Assembly: GCA_051745265.1 (NCBI GenBank)
Contig: JBNJDW010000125.1
Location: 1-5,755 of the forward strand
Origin: JBNJDW01 sp051745265
GTDB taxonomy: Bacteria > Pseudomonadota > Alphaproteobacteria > Micavibrionales > CSBR16-224
Length of the DNA: 5,755 bases
Reading direction: 5' to 3'
Shown: positions 1 through 5,060 of the stretch, in pieces
Position numbering within the stretch: position 1 is the first letter of the stretch
How the letters are laid out: each line of letters starts with the position of its first letter
Made by a program: the position numbers and the translations under genes
The notes under the pieces: model-generated
The model's database searches: none
Seen by the model: the letters and a program-made list of their open reading frames with translations, nothing else
Told to the model about the DNA's origin: nothing

Positions 1-25
1 CTTAAAATTAAGTCTTTAAACCGTA

Positions 26-850
26 TTAGTCGAATTTAAAGCCGTCATTGCCTTTTTTACGGTTGGCAGGCTTTGGTTTCGGCGCCGGTTCCTGATCATC
101 GTTAGATGGTGGGGTCGCTCTGCGGCTTGGCTGAGAAAACTGGCTGGCCAGTTCATCAATCTGCTCACGCGCTTTGTTCATACCTGCATCATACAGATCA
201 CCAGCCTGCTTGCTGGATGGCAGATTGGCAGTGAACTGCGAGACCATCATGGTCAGGGTTTCCGGGTTGATAAACTGCATGGCGGCATAAGCCTGCTGCG
301 ATATAAAGTCAGTCGGAATAGAATCGGCATAATCAGAAATTCTGTCAGCGATTTCTTTGGTGCTCAAGTCTTTTGATTCATCATAGAAGACTTCAAGATC
401 GGTCATCAGCTTATCAAAAAGGCCTTCAACAACCGGCGGCATCTTGTTACCACCAAGCATCATTTTCATCTGCATTTTGAATTCATTGAATTCCATCTGG
501 CTTGACAGTGATTTAAATGTGCTGGCCAGAACCTGGCTGGTTTGCGGGTCTTTCAAACGGCTGACAGCGGTGTTAAGGCCATCTTCAATCTGTGACAGAT
601 CCAAAGACTGGACCATTTCGGTCAGACCGTCTGTTACGTCCTGTCCGGCAATCAGTTGATAAACATCATCAACAAATTTTTCAACGCTTTCACGTGGGAA
701 TTCGCGCTCAACCTCTGTCAGGGCTGCTTTGGCAGCGGCAGAAGCGGTTTTCACCAGTTTAGGCTGAAGCTGGCTTGGGTCATGTTTTGCACCGAAACGG
801 GCAAAAGCATCTTTTAATTTTTTAAATCCTGGGTTTTCATCAAAGCTCAT
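26..850 (-). CDS. Hypothetical 274-aa helical protein with basic proline-rich tail
   Basis: I do not recognise this protein. It has no signal peptide or membrane segment, so it is probably cytoplasmic. The composition suggests a mostly alpha-helical body (about residues 8-240), with an alanine-rich stretch (36-43) and a methionine-rich stretch (M119, M126, M128, M130, M131, M137). The tail from about 242 is disordered-looking and rich in P, K and R (EPAPKPKP at 254-261), ending GFKFD. The start at 850 is supported by AGGAG at 860-864, nine bases upstream, and by a good promoter at 944-972. The gene follows the FlgC-like gene on the same strand after a 250-base gap, but its own promoter suggests independent transcription. 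The helical body with a low-complexity tail recalls phasins or other granule- or polymer-binding proteins, but no motif supports that. The coding call is confident; the function is unknown. Confidence 0.85.
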   Translation of the reverse strand: MSFDENPGFKKLKDAFARFGAKHDPSQLQPKLVKTASAAAKAALTEVEREFPRESVEKFVDDVYQLIAGQDVTDGLTEMVQSLDLSQIEDGLNTAVSRLKDPQTSQVLASTFKSLSSQMEFNEFKMQMKMMLGGNKMPPVVEGLFDKLMTDLEVFYDESKDLSTKEIADRISDYADSIPTDFISQQAYAAMQFINPETLTMMVSQFTANLPSSKQAGDLYDAGMNKAREQIDELASQFSQPSRRATPPSNDDQEPAPKPKPANRKKGNDGFKFD

Positions 851-943
851 TACGTTTAACTCCTATAATTTATAAAGCGCAGACCCTTAAAATTACCCAC
901 CGAGGGTGACAAAGGACTCAACGATTAATTAACGTATGCGCTA

Positions 944-972
944 GTCATAACCACAAAGAAATGCGCTGTCAA
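944..972 (-). promoter_or_regulatory. Sigma70-type promoter for the 274-aa protein gene
   Basis: Read on the minus strand, a perfect -35 TTGACA (967-972) is followed by a 17-base spacer and a -10 TATGAC (944-949, 4/6 match). The predicted transcript start is near 937, giving a leader of about 87 bases before the start codon at 850. That leader is AT-rich and shows no riboswitch that I recognise. Confidence 0.7.
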
Positions 973-986
973 TAATTTATTAACGA

Positions 987-1011
987 ATTCTGTGAAATTA
1001 TTCTGTGAAAT
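987..1011. repeat. Tandem 12-bp direct repeat ATTCTGTGAAAT
   Basis: Two exact copies of ATTCTGTGAAAT lie at 987-998 and 1000-1011, separated by one base (period 13). They sit about 50 to 74 bases upstream of the predicted transcript start of the 274-aa gene, just beyond its -35 box, where an activator could bind. The repeat is visible directly; the regulatory role is inferred. Replication slippage is an alternative explanation. Confidence 0.5.
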
Positions 1012-1050
1012 ACAATCGCGTTCAGTCCAAAAGCCGACAACGCAAATTAA

Positions 1051-1072
1051 CCCGCCTCTTGATCAAAGCGGG
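1051..1072 (-). terminator. Possible weak terminator after the FlgC-like gene
   Basis: An inverted repeat CCCGC (1051-1055) / GCGGG (1068-1072) with a 12-base loop lies about 30 bases downstream of the FlgC-like stop codon. On the minus strand it is followed by TTAATTT rather than a clean T-tract. The stem is short and the loop long, so this is a weak candidate. Confidence 0.3.
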
Positions 1073-1100
1073 CAGGCTAAACAATCCTGTACAAAAATAA

Positions 1101-1496
1101 TCAGGCCAGTGTTTCCAGCAGGCTGTTTTCCATCTCTTCACTGGTTTTAATCAGATTCGCATTGGCCTTATAGGCGATTTCAGCGGTTTTCATGTCGACG
1201 ATTTCAGTTTCAAGGCTGATATCCGGCGCGGCAATCATACCCTTGGTATCGGCATGGATCGAGGACGGATCATAACGCTGTGTGACAGAATCAGGACGGT
1301 CACCGACCTCGGCCCGGACACCGGCAGGGGCTTGGCTGTAGAGATTCGCGTCTTTGGGCGTATAGGCCGTCGCATTCTGGCCGTCACCGGCTGTTTTGCC
1401 AGTGGTATGCATATTGGCAATATTATTGGCCGCCGTGGCCACGCGTGTTTTCTGCGCGGTCAGACCGGACAAAGCGATAGACATTGTATCAACCAT
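1101..1496 (-). CDS. FlgC-like flagellar basal-body rod family protein (orphan)
   Basis: This 131-residue protein has both ends of the flagellar rod/hook family. The N-terminal helix motif is ALSGLTAQKTRVATAANNIA (residues 8-27), followed by a TTG turn. The C-terminal segment contains YDPSSIHADTKGMIAAPDIS (75-94) and an ETEIVDM..AEIAYKANANLI helix. The YDP..A...G.......I..E..DM..A..AY.AN pattern is that of FlgC, and the length matches FlgC (about 135 aa). FlgC forms part of the proximal rod in the periplasm. A GGGGGAG at 1502-1508, five bases before the ATG at 1496, supports the start. FlgC normally sits in an operon with flgB, fliE or other rod genes; none is here. It may be a supernumerary paralogue or a rod gene displaced from its cluster. 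The family assignment is confident, but exact orthology to FlgC is not. Confidence 0.85.
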   Translation of the reverse strand: MVDTMSIALSGLTAQKTRVATAANNIANMHTTGKTAGDGQNATAYTPKDANLYSQAPAGVRAEVGDRPDSVTQRYDPSSIHADTKGMIAAPDISLETEIVDMKTAEIAYKANANLIKTSEEMENSLLETLA

Positions 1497-1530
1497 TTTA
1501 ACTCCCCCGGGAATAATACTTCTCCCAATA

Positions 1531-1553
1531 GTATAGTATAAGCAAATTGTTTT
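1531..1553 (-). promoter_or_regulatory. Possible promoter of the FlgC-like gene
   Basis: On the minus strand ACAAT is followed by TTATACTATACTAT, giving two overlapping TATACT -10-like hexamers about 40 bases before the start codon. No convincing -35 is visible at the usual distance. The stretch resembles the conserved block upstream of the two pilin-like genes (CAAT, then TTATAG, ATA and CCTAT), with a two-base shift. Confidence 0.35.
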
Positions 1554-1591
1554 TAAAAATCCTTAATTTCGGGCAAAAAGCAGGCGATGTC

Positions 1592-1620
1592 TTGACAAAT
1601 GCTTCAAAACGCATTGTTAT
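1592..1620 (+). promoter_or_regulatory. Sigma70-type promoter for the secreted protein gene
   Basis: A perfect -35 TTGACA (1592-1597), a 17-base spacer and a -10 TGTTAT (1615-1620, 4/6 match) predict a transcript start near 1627 and a leader of about 34 bases. It lies downstream of an in-frame ATG at 1547, which argues that translation begins at 1661 and not at 1547. Confidence 0.65.
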
Positions 1621-1660
1621 CAAGACAGAGCTATTATTCCATTCCAGCCGGAGATTTCTT

Positions 1661-2185
1661 ATGTTTACGCCGCGTTCTTTGTTCCTTCCTGTTATTGCCT
1701 TAACCTTGTGTCTGGCCCCTGTTGCCGGTGACCAAACCGCAGCTGCCGAAAGCCGCACCGCAAAACGTACTGTTGATGCCGATCAGACACAGGCCCGCAG
1801 CCTGCGATATACCGCCCCGCAGACCGAACGTTACTGGGAATGGAAACACGGCCCTGATTTTAAGCATGATATGCCAGACCAGTGGCGCGGCCAGGAATGG
1901 GATCCTCAAAAATGGCAGAAACAGGGCTGGAGCGCCCAGCGCACCATCGCCAACCTGTTCCGCTTTGGCGCCTTTGAAGCCCTGGTAGAGCGCAACGAAG
2001 AAGCCTTCCTGCATATCGGCAAACCGTTCTTTGAACTGTCCGAGCTGGACCAGCGCCGCAGCATCAAGCTGATCGTTGACGAAGCCGATATTTTTGCCAA
2101 GGGATATGATACGCTGAACATCTATTCCGAACCCCATTACCGGCAGATCGGCACCTATCGTAAATCGGGCCTGACGCTGAAATAA
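1661..2185 (+). CDS. Secreted 174-aa hypothetical protein with period-5 tryptophans
   Basis: The start at 1661 is chosen because GGAG lies seven bases upstream (1650-1653), a good promoter lies at 1592-1620, and the protein then begins with a signal peptide. This is MFTPR, a hydrophobic core LFLPVIALTLCLAP (7-20), and possible signal peptidase I sites after VAG (23) or AAA (29). An upstream ATG at 1547 would bury that signal sequence. The mature protein is probably periplasmic or exported. Residues 59-90 are unusually aromatic: W59 and W61, then W75, W80, W85 and W90 exactly five apart, in a polar Q/D/K-rich segment. The C-terminal part (about 96-174) looks like a compact alpha/beta domain with no catalytic motif that I recognise. 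The gene is divergent from the FlgC-like gene and convergent with the pilin pair, with a 17-base gap to the pilin stop codon. The coding call is confident; the function is unknown. Confidence 0.8.
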   Translation: MFTPRSLFLPVIALTLCLAPVAGDQTAAAESRTAKRTVDADQTQARSLRYTAPQTERYWEWKHGPDFKHDMPDQWRGQEWDPQKWQKQGWSAQRTIANLFRFGAFEALVERNEEAFLHIGKPFFELSELDQRRSIKLIVDEADIFAKGYDTLNIYSEPHYRQIGTYRKSGLTLK

Positions 2186-2190
2186 GGGTT

Positions 2191-2201
2191 AAGCACCGAA
2201 A
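2191..2201 (-). repeat. 11-bp motif after the stop of the first pilin-like gene
   Basis: AAGCACCGAAA (TTTCGGTGCTT on the coding strand) lies one base beyond the stop codon of the 2203-2931 gene. The identical 11-mer is at 3055-3065, directly after the stop of the second pilin-like gene. The role is unknown; it could be a 3' remnant of gene duplication or a recombination boundary. Confidence 0.5.
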
Positions 2202-2202
2202 A

Positions 2203-2931
2203 TCATCGCGCGACCAGTACATGGAATAAATAAAAGCCATCATGTGCATCCGCTGCGGCGTCAACGCAAAAGGTCCGGGCGCCTTCCAACTCGGGCGCGG
2301 CAGCAGCGCCGCCCCACATATTGGCGGTGGCCACGTTGCTCGCGAGCTCAGCGGTTGGATCGCCTTCGAACAGCCATCGATATCCTTCACCGCTCAGCTC
2401 GGCAGGCAAGCCGAAGTGACGATTAATTTCCTGACAGACCTTTGGATCTATCGCCCGAAATTCAATGACAATTTCGGGCAAGGCCGTGCCGACACCGTTA
2501 ATCGGCGTAATAGTAGCAAGATGATGACCCGGCTTCAGATCCGTTCCCCCATAGCCTGCAGGCAGGGGGTCGGTTTCTCCTGCGCTTTCAAAATGCTGAT
2601 ATGTAACACCGCCGCCATCGGGATGAAATACCTGGCAGCTTGTATCCGTGCAAAGCGTATTGTCCATATCGCGGACCACATCATTACCATGCAGGCGTTG
2701 CTGTGAATAAAAATCCAACTGATCCTCAGCCACACCGGTCAGTGTCATACGCTGGACGGCTTGCTCGACACTGCCGATATATTGGACGATCTGCGCGGCC
2801 AGAATTTGCGTTTGTTCGCGGCTGATGTCACCACCCCCGCGGCCCGACTGCGTCACCGCATAAGACAGCGCCGCGAACAATGCCACAGCAATTAAGATAA
2901 GGAATAATGCGTTGCCGCTTTCTCTGCCCAT
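2203..2931 (-). CDS. Pilin-like surface protein, paralogue 1 (242 aa)
   Basis: The N-terminus is a six-residue leader MGRESG followed by one hydrophobic helix (about residues 7-28, NALFLILI...LSYAVTQS) and a GRGGG hinge. This is the architecture of type IV pilin-like or pseudopilin proteins: a short basic leader ending in G, a membrane/assembly helix, then a periplasmic or surface domain. Unlike classical type IV pilins, the Glu at position 5 after the candidate cleavage site is missing (L instead). Residues 35-62 look like a helical stalk. C94 and C99 flank a CQVFHPDGGG segment that matches CHVFDPAGAG in the neighbouring paralogue. The C-terminal half (about 135-242), with C166 and C222, is a domain I cannot name. 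A short-spaced AGGA (2936-2939) precedes the ATG, and a conserved upstream block lies at 2961-2995. The pilin-like call is moderately confident; the role (adhesion, or prey or surface contact) is inferred. Confidence 0.8.
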   Translation of the reverse strand: MGRESGNALFLILIAVALFAALSYAVTQSGRGGGDISREQTQILAAQIVQYIGSVEQAVQRMTLTGVAEDQLDFYSQQRLHGNDVVRDMDNTLCTDTSCQVFHPDGGGVTYQHFESAGETDPLPAGYGGTDLKPGHHLATITPINGVGTALPEIVIEFRAIDPKVCQEINRHFGLPAELSGEGYRWLFEGDPTAELASNVATANMWGGAAAAPELEGARTFCVDAAADAHDGFYLFHVLVAR

Positions 2932-2960
2932 GTTGTCCTGTTTCTATTCATTTCCCCACC

Positions 2961-2995
2961 CTTTAGCATAGGGTATTCTATAAGCATTGTATATT
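2961..2995 (-). promoter_or_regulatory. Conserved 35-bp promoter/operator block, copy 1
   Basis: This block matches 3914-3948 at 28 of 35 positions and ends exactly 30 bases before the pilin start, as in the other copy. On the plus strand the shared core is ATAGGNTATNCTATAA, then two variable bases, then ATTGNATATT. It includes an ATAG-N6-CTAT palindrome (2968-2981), and on the minus strand TATAGA could act as a -10 box. Flanking sequence is not conserved, so the block looks functionally constrained. Confidence 0.6.
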
Positions 2996-3011
2996 CTTTT
3001 TAGATGTCCAG

Positions 3012-3035
3012 ATCTTTTGTTTTATAAAAAAAGAT
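3012..3035 (-). terminator. AT-rich inverted repeat, possible terminator of pilin paralogue 2
   Basis: ATCTTTT (3012-3018) pairs with AAAAGAT (3029-3035) around a 10-base loop, and the minus strand carries a run of seven T at 3026-3032. It lies between the stop of the second pilin-like gene and the promoter block of the first, where a terminator would separate the units. The stem is almost all A-T, so it would be weak. Confidence 0.3.
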
Positions 3036-3054
3036 TAAATGGCCCGCCACGCTA

Positions 3055-3065
3055 AAGCACCGAAA
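3055..3065 (-). repeat. 11-bp motif after the stop of the second pilin-like gene
   Basis: AAGCACCGAAA, identical to 2191-2201, directly abuts the TAA stop codon of the 3066-3884 gene. Sequence on either side differs from the other copy apart from a few bases. Confidence 0.5.
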
Positions 3066-3884
3066 TTATCTGCGGACACAGCGGACGGGGAGTGCCCCGC
3101 TCTTTCCACGGTGATGTTGATAACCGCTAGTAAATTTCAGGAACCGTGCATCAGTATAATCGTCATTTTGTTGCGTGGAAGACCAGTAATAGCTGGCGGG
3201 AAAATCACCGCTGGTATTAAATCCGCCTATGGCAGCGCGGTTCGTATAAAGCACCTCCAACTCATCCTGTGCCGGCATGTACCATTCGCTGCCAAGAGCC
3301 CGGCAGGCCTCGGCCGCTTTATAGGGCGCGCCTATACTATCAAGCGTAACAAGCGTGTCGGTATTGGCCTTACCATCCGTCGTCGATGTTGCCCCCGTGT
3401 CTGCATAATTAACATTACCTTTATTCCAGCTAATAAGCCCCTGATCGGCCGCTGTTGTATAAAGTCTGGCTCCCGCAAGATCACCGGCATAGATAATATC
3501 AGCATTCAGGCATTTTTCACCAATCGCCAAAGCTTCCAGATCACAGTCAAGATCAAGATACGCCCCGCAAGCAACGGCGCCAGCACCTGCCGGATCAAAA
3601 ACATGGCAGGATTTATCCGCCGGGGCATCGGGATTGGGATTGGTGCCATCAGCAAGTTCATAACTGATTTCACTTGTATCGCAGCCACCGAAAAGCTTTA
3701 ATTTCTTCACAGCGCGTTTCACAGTAATATTACATTCCTTGGACGCAGCCTGGTCAATCATTCGCTTCTCGCGCTCAATATCACCGCCACCACGGCTAGA
3801 CTGCGTGACAGCATAAGACAACGCCGCAAATAAAGCCACACCGATGAGAATTAAAAATAATGCGTTGCCGTTTTGCCTGCCCAT
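3066..3884 (-). CDS. Pilin-like protein with C-terminal DUF1566 (lectin-fold) domain, paralogue 2
   Basis: Residues 1-34 repeat the leader and hydrophobic helix of the downstream paralogue (MGRQNG, NALFLILIGVALFAALSY, TQSSRGGG), so this too is pilin-like, again without Glu at position 5. A helical stalk follows (about 35-64), then a cysteine-containing module with GGC (66-68) and KSCHVFDPAGAG (91-102). Eight cysteines (51, 68, 93, 106, 114, 125, 194, 269) suggest disulfides in the periplasm or outside the cell. Residues about 150-272 match the DUF1566/Lcl C-terminal family: AAEACRALGSEWYMPAQDEL, LYTNRAAIGGFN, YYWSST and a final VRCVRR. That family has a C-type-lectin-like fold used for ligand binding and is a frequent target of diversity-generating retroelements. 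The start codon is preceded by a weak AGG (3890-3892) and by the conserved block at 3914-3948. The domain assignment is confident; the ligand is unknown. Confidence 0.85.
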   Translation of the reverse strand: MGRQNGNALFLILIGVALFAALSYAVTQSSRGGGDIEREKRMIDQAASKECNITVKRAVKKLKLFGGCDTSEISYELADGTNPNPDAPADKSCHVFDPAGAGAVACGAYLDLDCDLEALAIGEKCLNADIIYAGDLAGARLYTTAADQGLISWNKGNVNYADTGATSTTDGKANTDTLVTLDSIGAPYKAAEACRALGSEWYMPAQDELEVLYTNRAAIGGFNTSGDFPASYYWSSTQQNDDYTDARFLKFTSGYQHHRGKSGALPVRCVRR

Positions 3885-3913
3885 CTCTGCCTATCTTTGT
3901 ACACGCCTATATT

Positions 3914-3948
3914 CTTTGGTATAGGATATACTATAATGATTGCATATT
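3914..3948 (-). promoter_or_regulatory. Conserved 35-bp promoter/operator block, copy 2
   Basis: This is the second copy of the block at 2961-2995, at the same distance from its start codon. Here the palindrome is nearly perfect: TATAG (3920-3924), GATATA, CTATA (3931-3935). On the minus strand TATAGT (3930-3935) is a good -10 candidate, but no consensus -35 lies 16-18 bases upstream. This hints at an activator-dependent or alternative-sigma promoter. Confidence 0.6.
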
Positions 3949-3982
3949 ACAATTAATCCGTACTTAATAGGTGTGTAAAGCA

Positions 3983-3997
3983 GAACACGCTCTGTTC
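3983..3997 (-). terminator. Small hairpin overlapping the transporter stop codon
   Basis: GAACA (3983-3987) and TGTTC (3993-3997) form a 5-bp stem with a 5-base loop across the end of the EamA transporter gene. On the minus strand there is only TGCTTTAC afterwards and no T-tract, so terminator activity is doubtful. Confidence 0.2.
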
Positions 3998-4880
3998 ACT
4001 TATCGTTTCGCGCCATTTCCCGGGTCAGCCAGAAACCGGCACTGATCAATAAAGCGCCCCCGTATAACATGCTGGAGGGCGGCACTTCGCTGAAGATCAA
4101 AAAGCCCCACAGGGACGCCACCATAGGCGAGACAATGATATCAATCAGCGCATAAAGATTGGCATTAATCGAGCCCAGAACGATCGAAATACCGAAATAC
4201 GCAAATCCGACAGAAACCAGCCCCAGCGCCGCGGCCCAAAGCATGACCGGCAGCGACAGATCAAGGTTTTCATACTGAATCATACCGGCAACATCGCCGG
4301 GCCCGACGAAAATCAGCGACGGCAGCATGATCAGCGTCGCACACAGCATAGACCAGGGAATATCATTATCGGTTTCTGTTTTGCCTTCATACCGTATATA
4401 GGTCACCATGGCCGCATAAATGGCCCCCACGCCCAGCGCCACCATATTGCCGAGCATATAGCCATCCTCCAGCGGTTTGGCAATGACAATCCCCGTCATG
4501 GCAATCGCAAAAATAAGGATATAACTTTTCTTCGCTTTTTCGTCCAAAAACAGCCAGGACAGAATAAAAGTGAAGAACGGGGCGACGCTCCAGAAAATGA
4601 CCGCATTGGCGATCGGTACCAAAGTCATGGCATAATTGAAAAAACCGCTTTGCCCGGCGATCAGGGCGCCGATGATCAAAGTATCCTTCCAGTTGCCATG
4701 GGGCAGGTCGAGCGGCTGTTTGCGCGCGATGGGTATGGCGACCATCAAAAAAGCCGTGGCAAAGGCAAAGGCATAAAAAGTCAGCGTCTGGACCGGAATA
4801 CGGCCATCGACCAGCTTAACAAAAACACCGATGGTGGATTCAGACAGGGTGATAAAAGCCAGTAATAAAAAAATTTTCAT
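3996..4880 (-). CDS. EamA/DMT-superfamily membrane transporter
   Basis: This 294-residue protein has about ten hydrophobic helices (roughly 3-22, 31-51, 66-84, 86-110, 119-135, 142-163, 174-193, 207-230, 233-262, 268-285), arranged as two EamA repeats, the usual size and layout of drug/metabolite transporters. The family hallmark, a helix with P followed by an acidic residue after the membrane span, occurs in both halves: VAPFFTFILSWLFLDEKAKK (99-118) and SPMVASLWGFLIFSEVPPSS (251-270). The family exports or imports small metabolites such as amino acids or nucleotide precursors; the substrate cannot be read from the sequence. The ATG at 4880 has only a weak purine-rich stretch upstream (AAAGACGG). 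The gene runs in the same direction as the ATP-grasp gene upstream and could be co-transcribed with it, about 180 bases apart. If so, export of the ATP-grasp product is a possible but unproven role. Confidence 0.9.
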   Translation of the reverse strand: MKIFLLLAFITLSESTIGVFVKLVDGRIPVQTLTFYAFAFATAFLMVAIPIARKQPLDLPHGNWKDTLIIGALIAGQSGFFNYAMTLVPIANAVIFWSVAPFFTFILSWLFLDEKAKKSYILIFAIAMTGIVIAKPLEDGYMLGNMVALGVGAIYAAMVTYIRYEGKTETDNDIPWSMLCATLIMLPSLIFVGPGDVAGMIQYENLDLSLPVMLWAAALGLVSVGFAYFGISIVLGSINANLYALIDIIVSPMVASLWGFLIFSEVPPSSMLYGGALLISAGFWLTREMARNDK

Positions 4881-4898
4881 CGGGGCCGTCTTTCGCGT

Positions 4899-5003
4899 TT
4901 ATGCCATGAAAGCTGTATAATCCGGCAAAACATCAAACAAGAGATTTCTTTTATTTTCTGCACAATATACGAACAGCGTATAAAGCGCCAGCGACGTCTT
5001 CAT
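4899..5003 (-). CDS. Small ORF or gene remnant between ATP-grasp and transporter genes
   Basis: A 34-residue frame begins at an ATG at 5003 (MKTSLALYTLFVYCAENK...) and ends with LLFDVLPDYTAFMA at a TAA (4899-4901). The same frame stays open back to a TAA at 5055-5057, adding YGQGWNTDFVAGGD before the ATG. The composition looks like ordinary protein and not random sequence, and the frame is the same as that of the ATP-grasp ORF, separated from it by a TGA and a TAA. An AGG seven bases before the ATG could serve as ribosome-binding site. It may be a real small protein, or the eroded end of a larger gene lost by deletion. No family is recognised. Confidence 0.3.
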   Translation of the reverse strand: MKTSLALYTLFVYCAENKRNLLFDVLPDYTAFMA

Positions 5004-5060
5004 ATCCCCGCCTGCAACGAAATCAGTGTTCCAGCCCTGGCCATAAATCCGGAATTATTT

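Noticed and set aside
2..19. Several TTAA boxes resembling CtrA half-sites
   Set aside because: The spacings are 2, 4 or 10 bases, not the 7 expected of TTAA-N7-TTAA, and the region is simply AT-rich.
1547..1660. Upstream extension of the secreted protein to an ATG at 1547
   Set aside because: The promoter at 1592-1620, the GGAG at 1650-1653 and the signal peptide all fit a start at 1661; the extension would lie upstream of the transcript start.
2188..2194. GTTAAGC, which fits the integron attC core GTTRRRY
   Set aside because: The second copy of the 3' motif reads CTAAAGC and does not fit. No paired core or long imperfect hairpin is present, so a cassette array of integron type is not supported.
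1700..2390. Minus-strand open frames of 71-145 codons across the secreted protein gene
   Set aside because: They are shadows of the plus-strand gene and of the first pilin-like gene, with no start signals and unlikely protein composition.
3086..3099. GC hairpin as the downstream structure of a classical retroelement variable region
   Set aside because: The stem is only 5 bp and lies inside the candidate variable segment instead of after it, so it cannot by itself support a diversity-generating retroelement.
3039..3701. Long 220-codon open frame on the plus strand
   Set aside because: It is antisense to the pilin/DUF1566 gene, whose domains, start context and paralogue are clear. The plus frame has no ribosome-binding site or recognisable domain.
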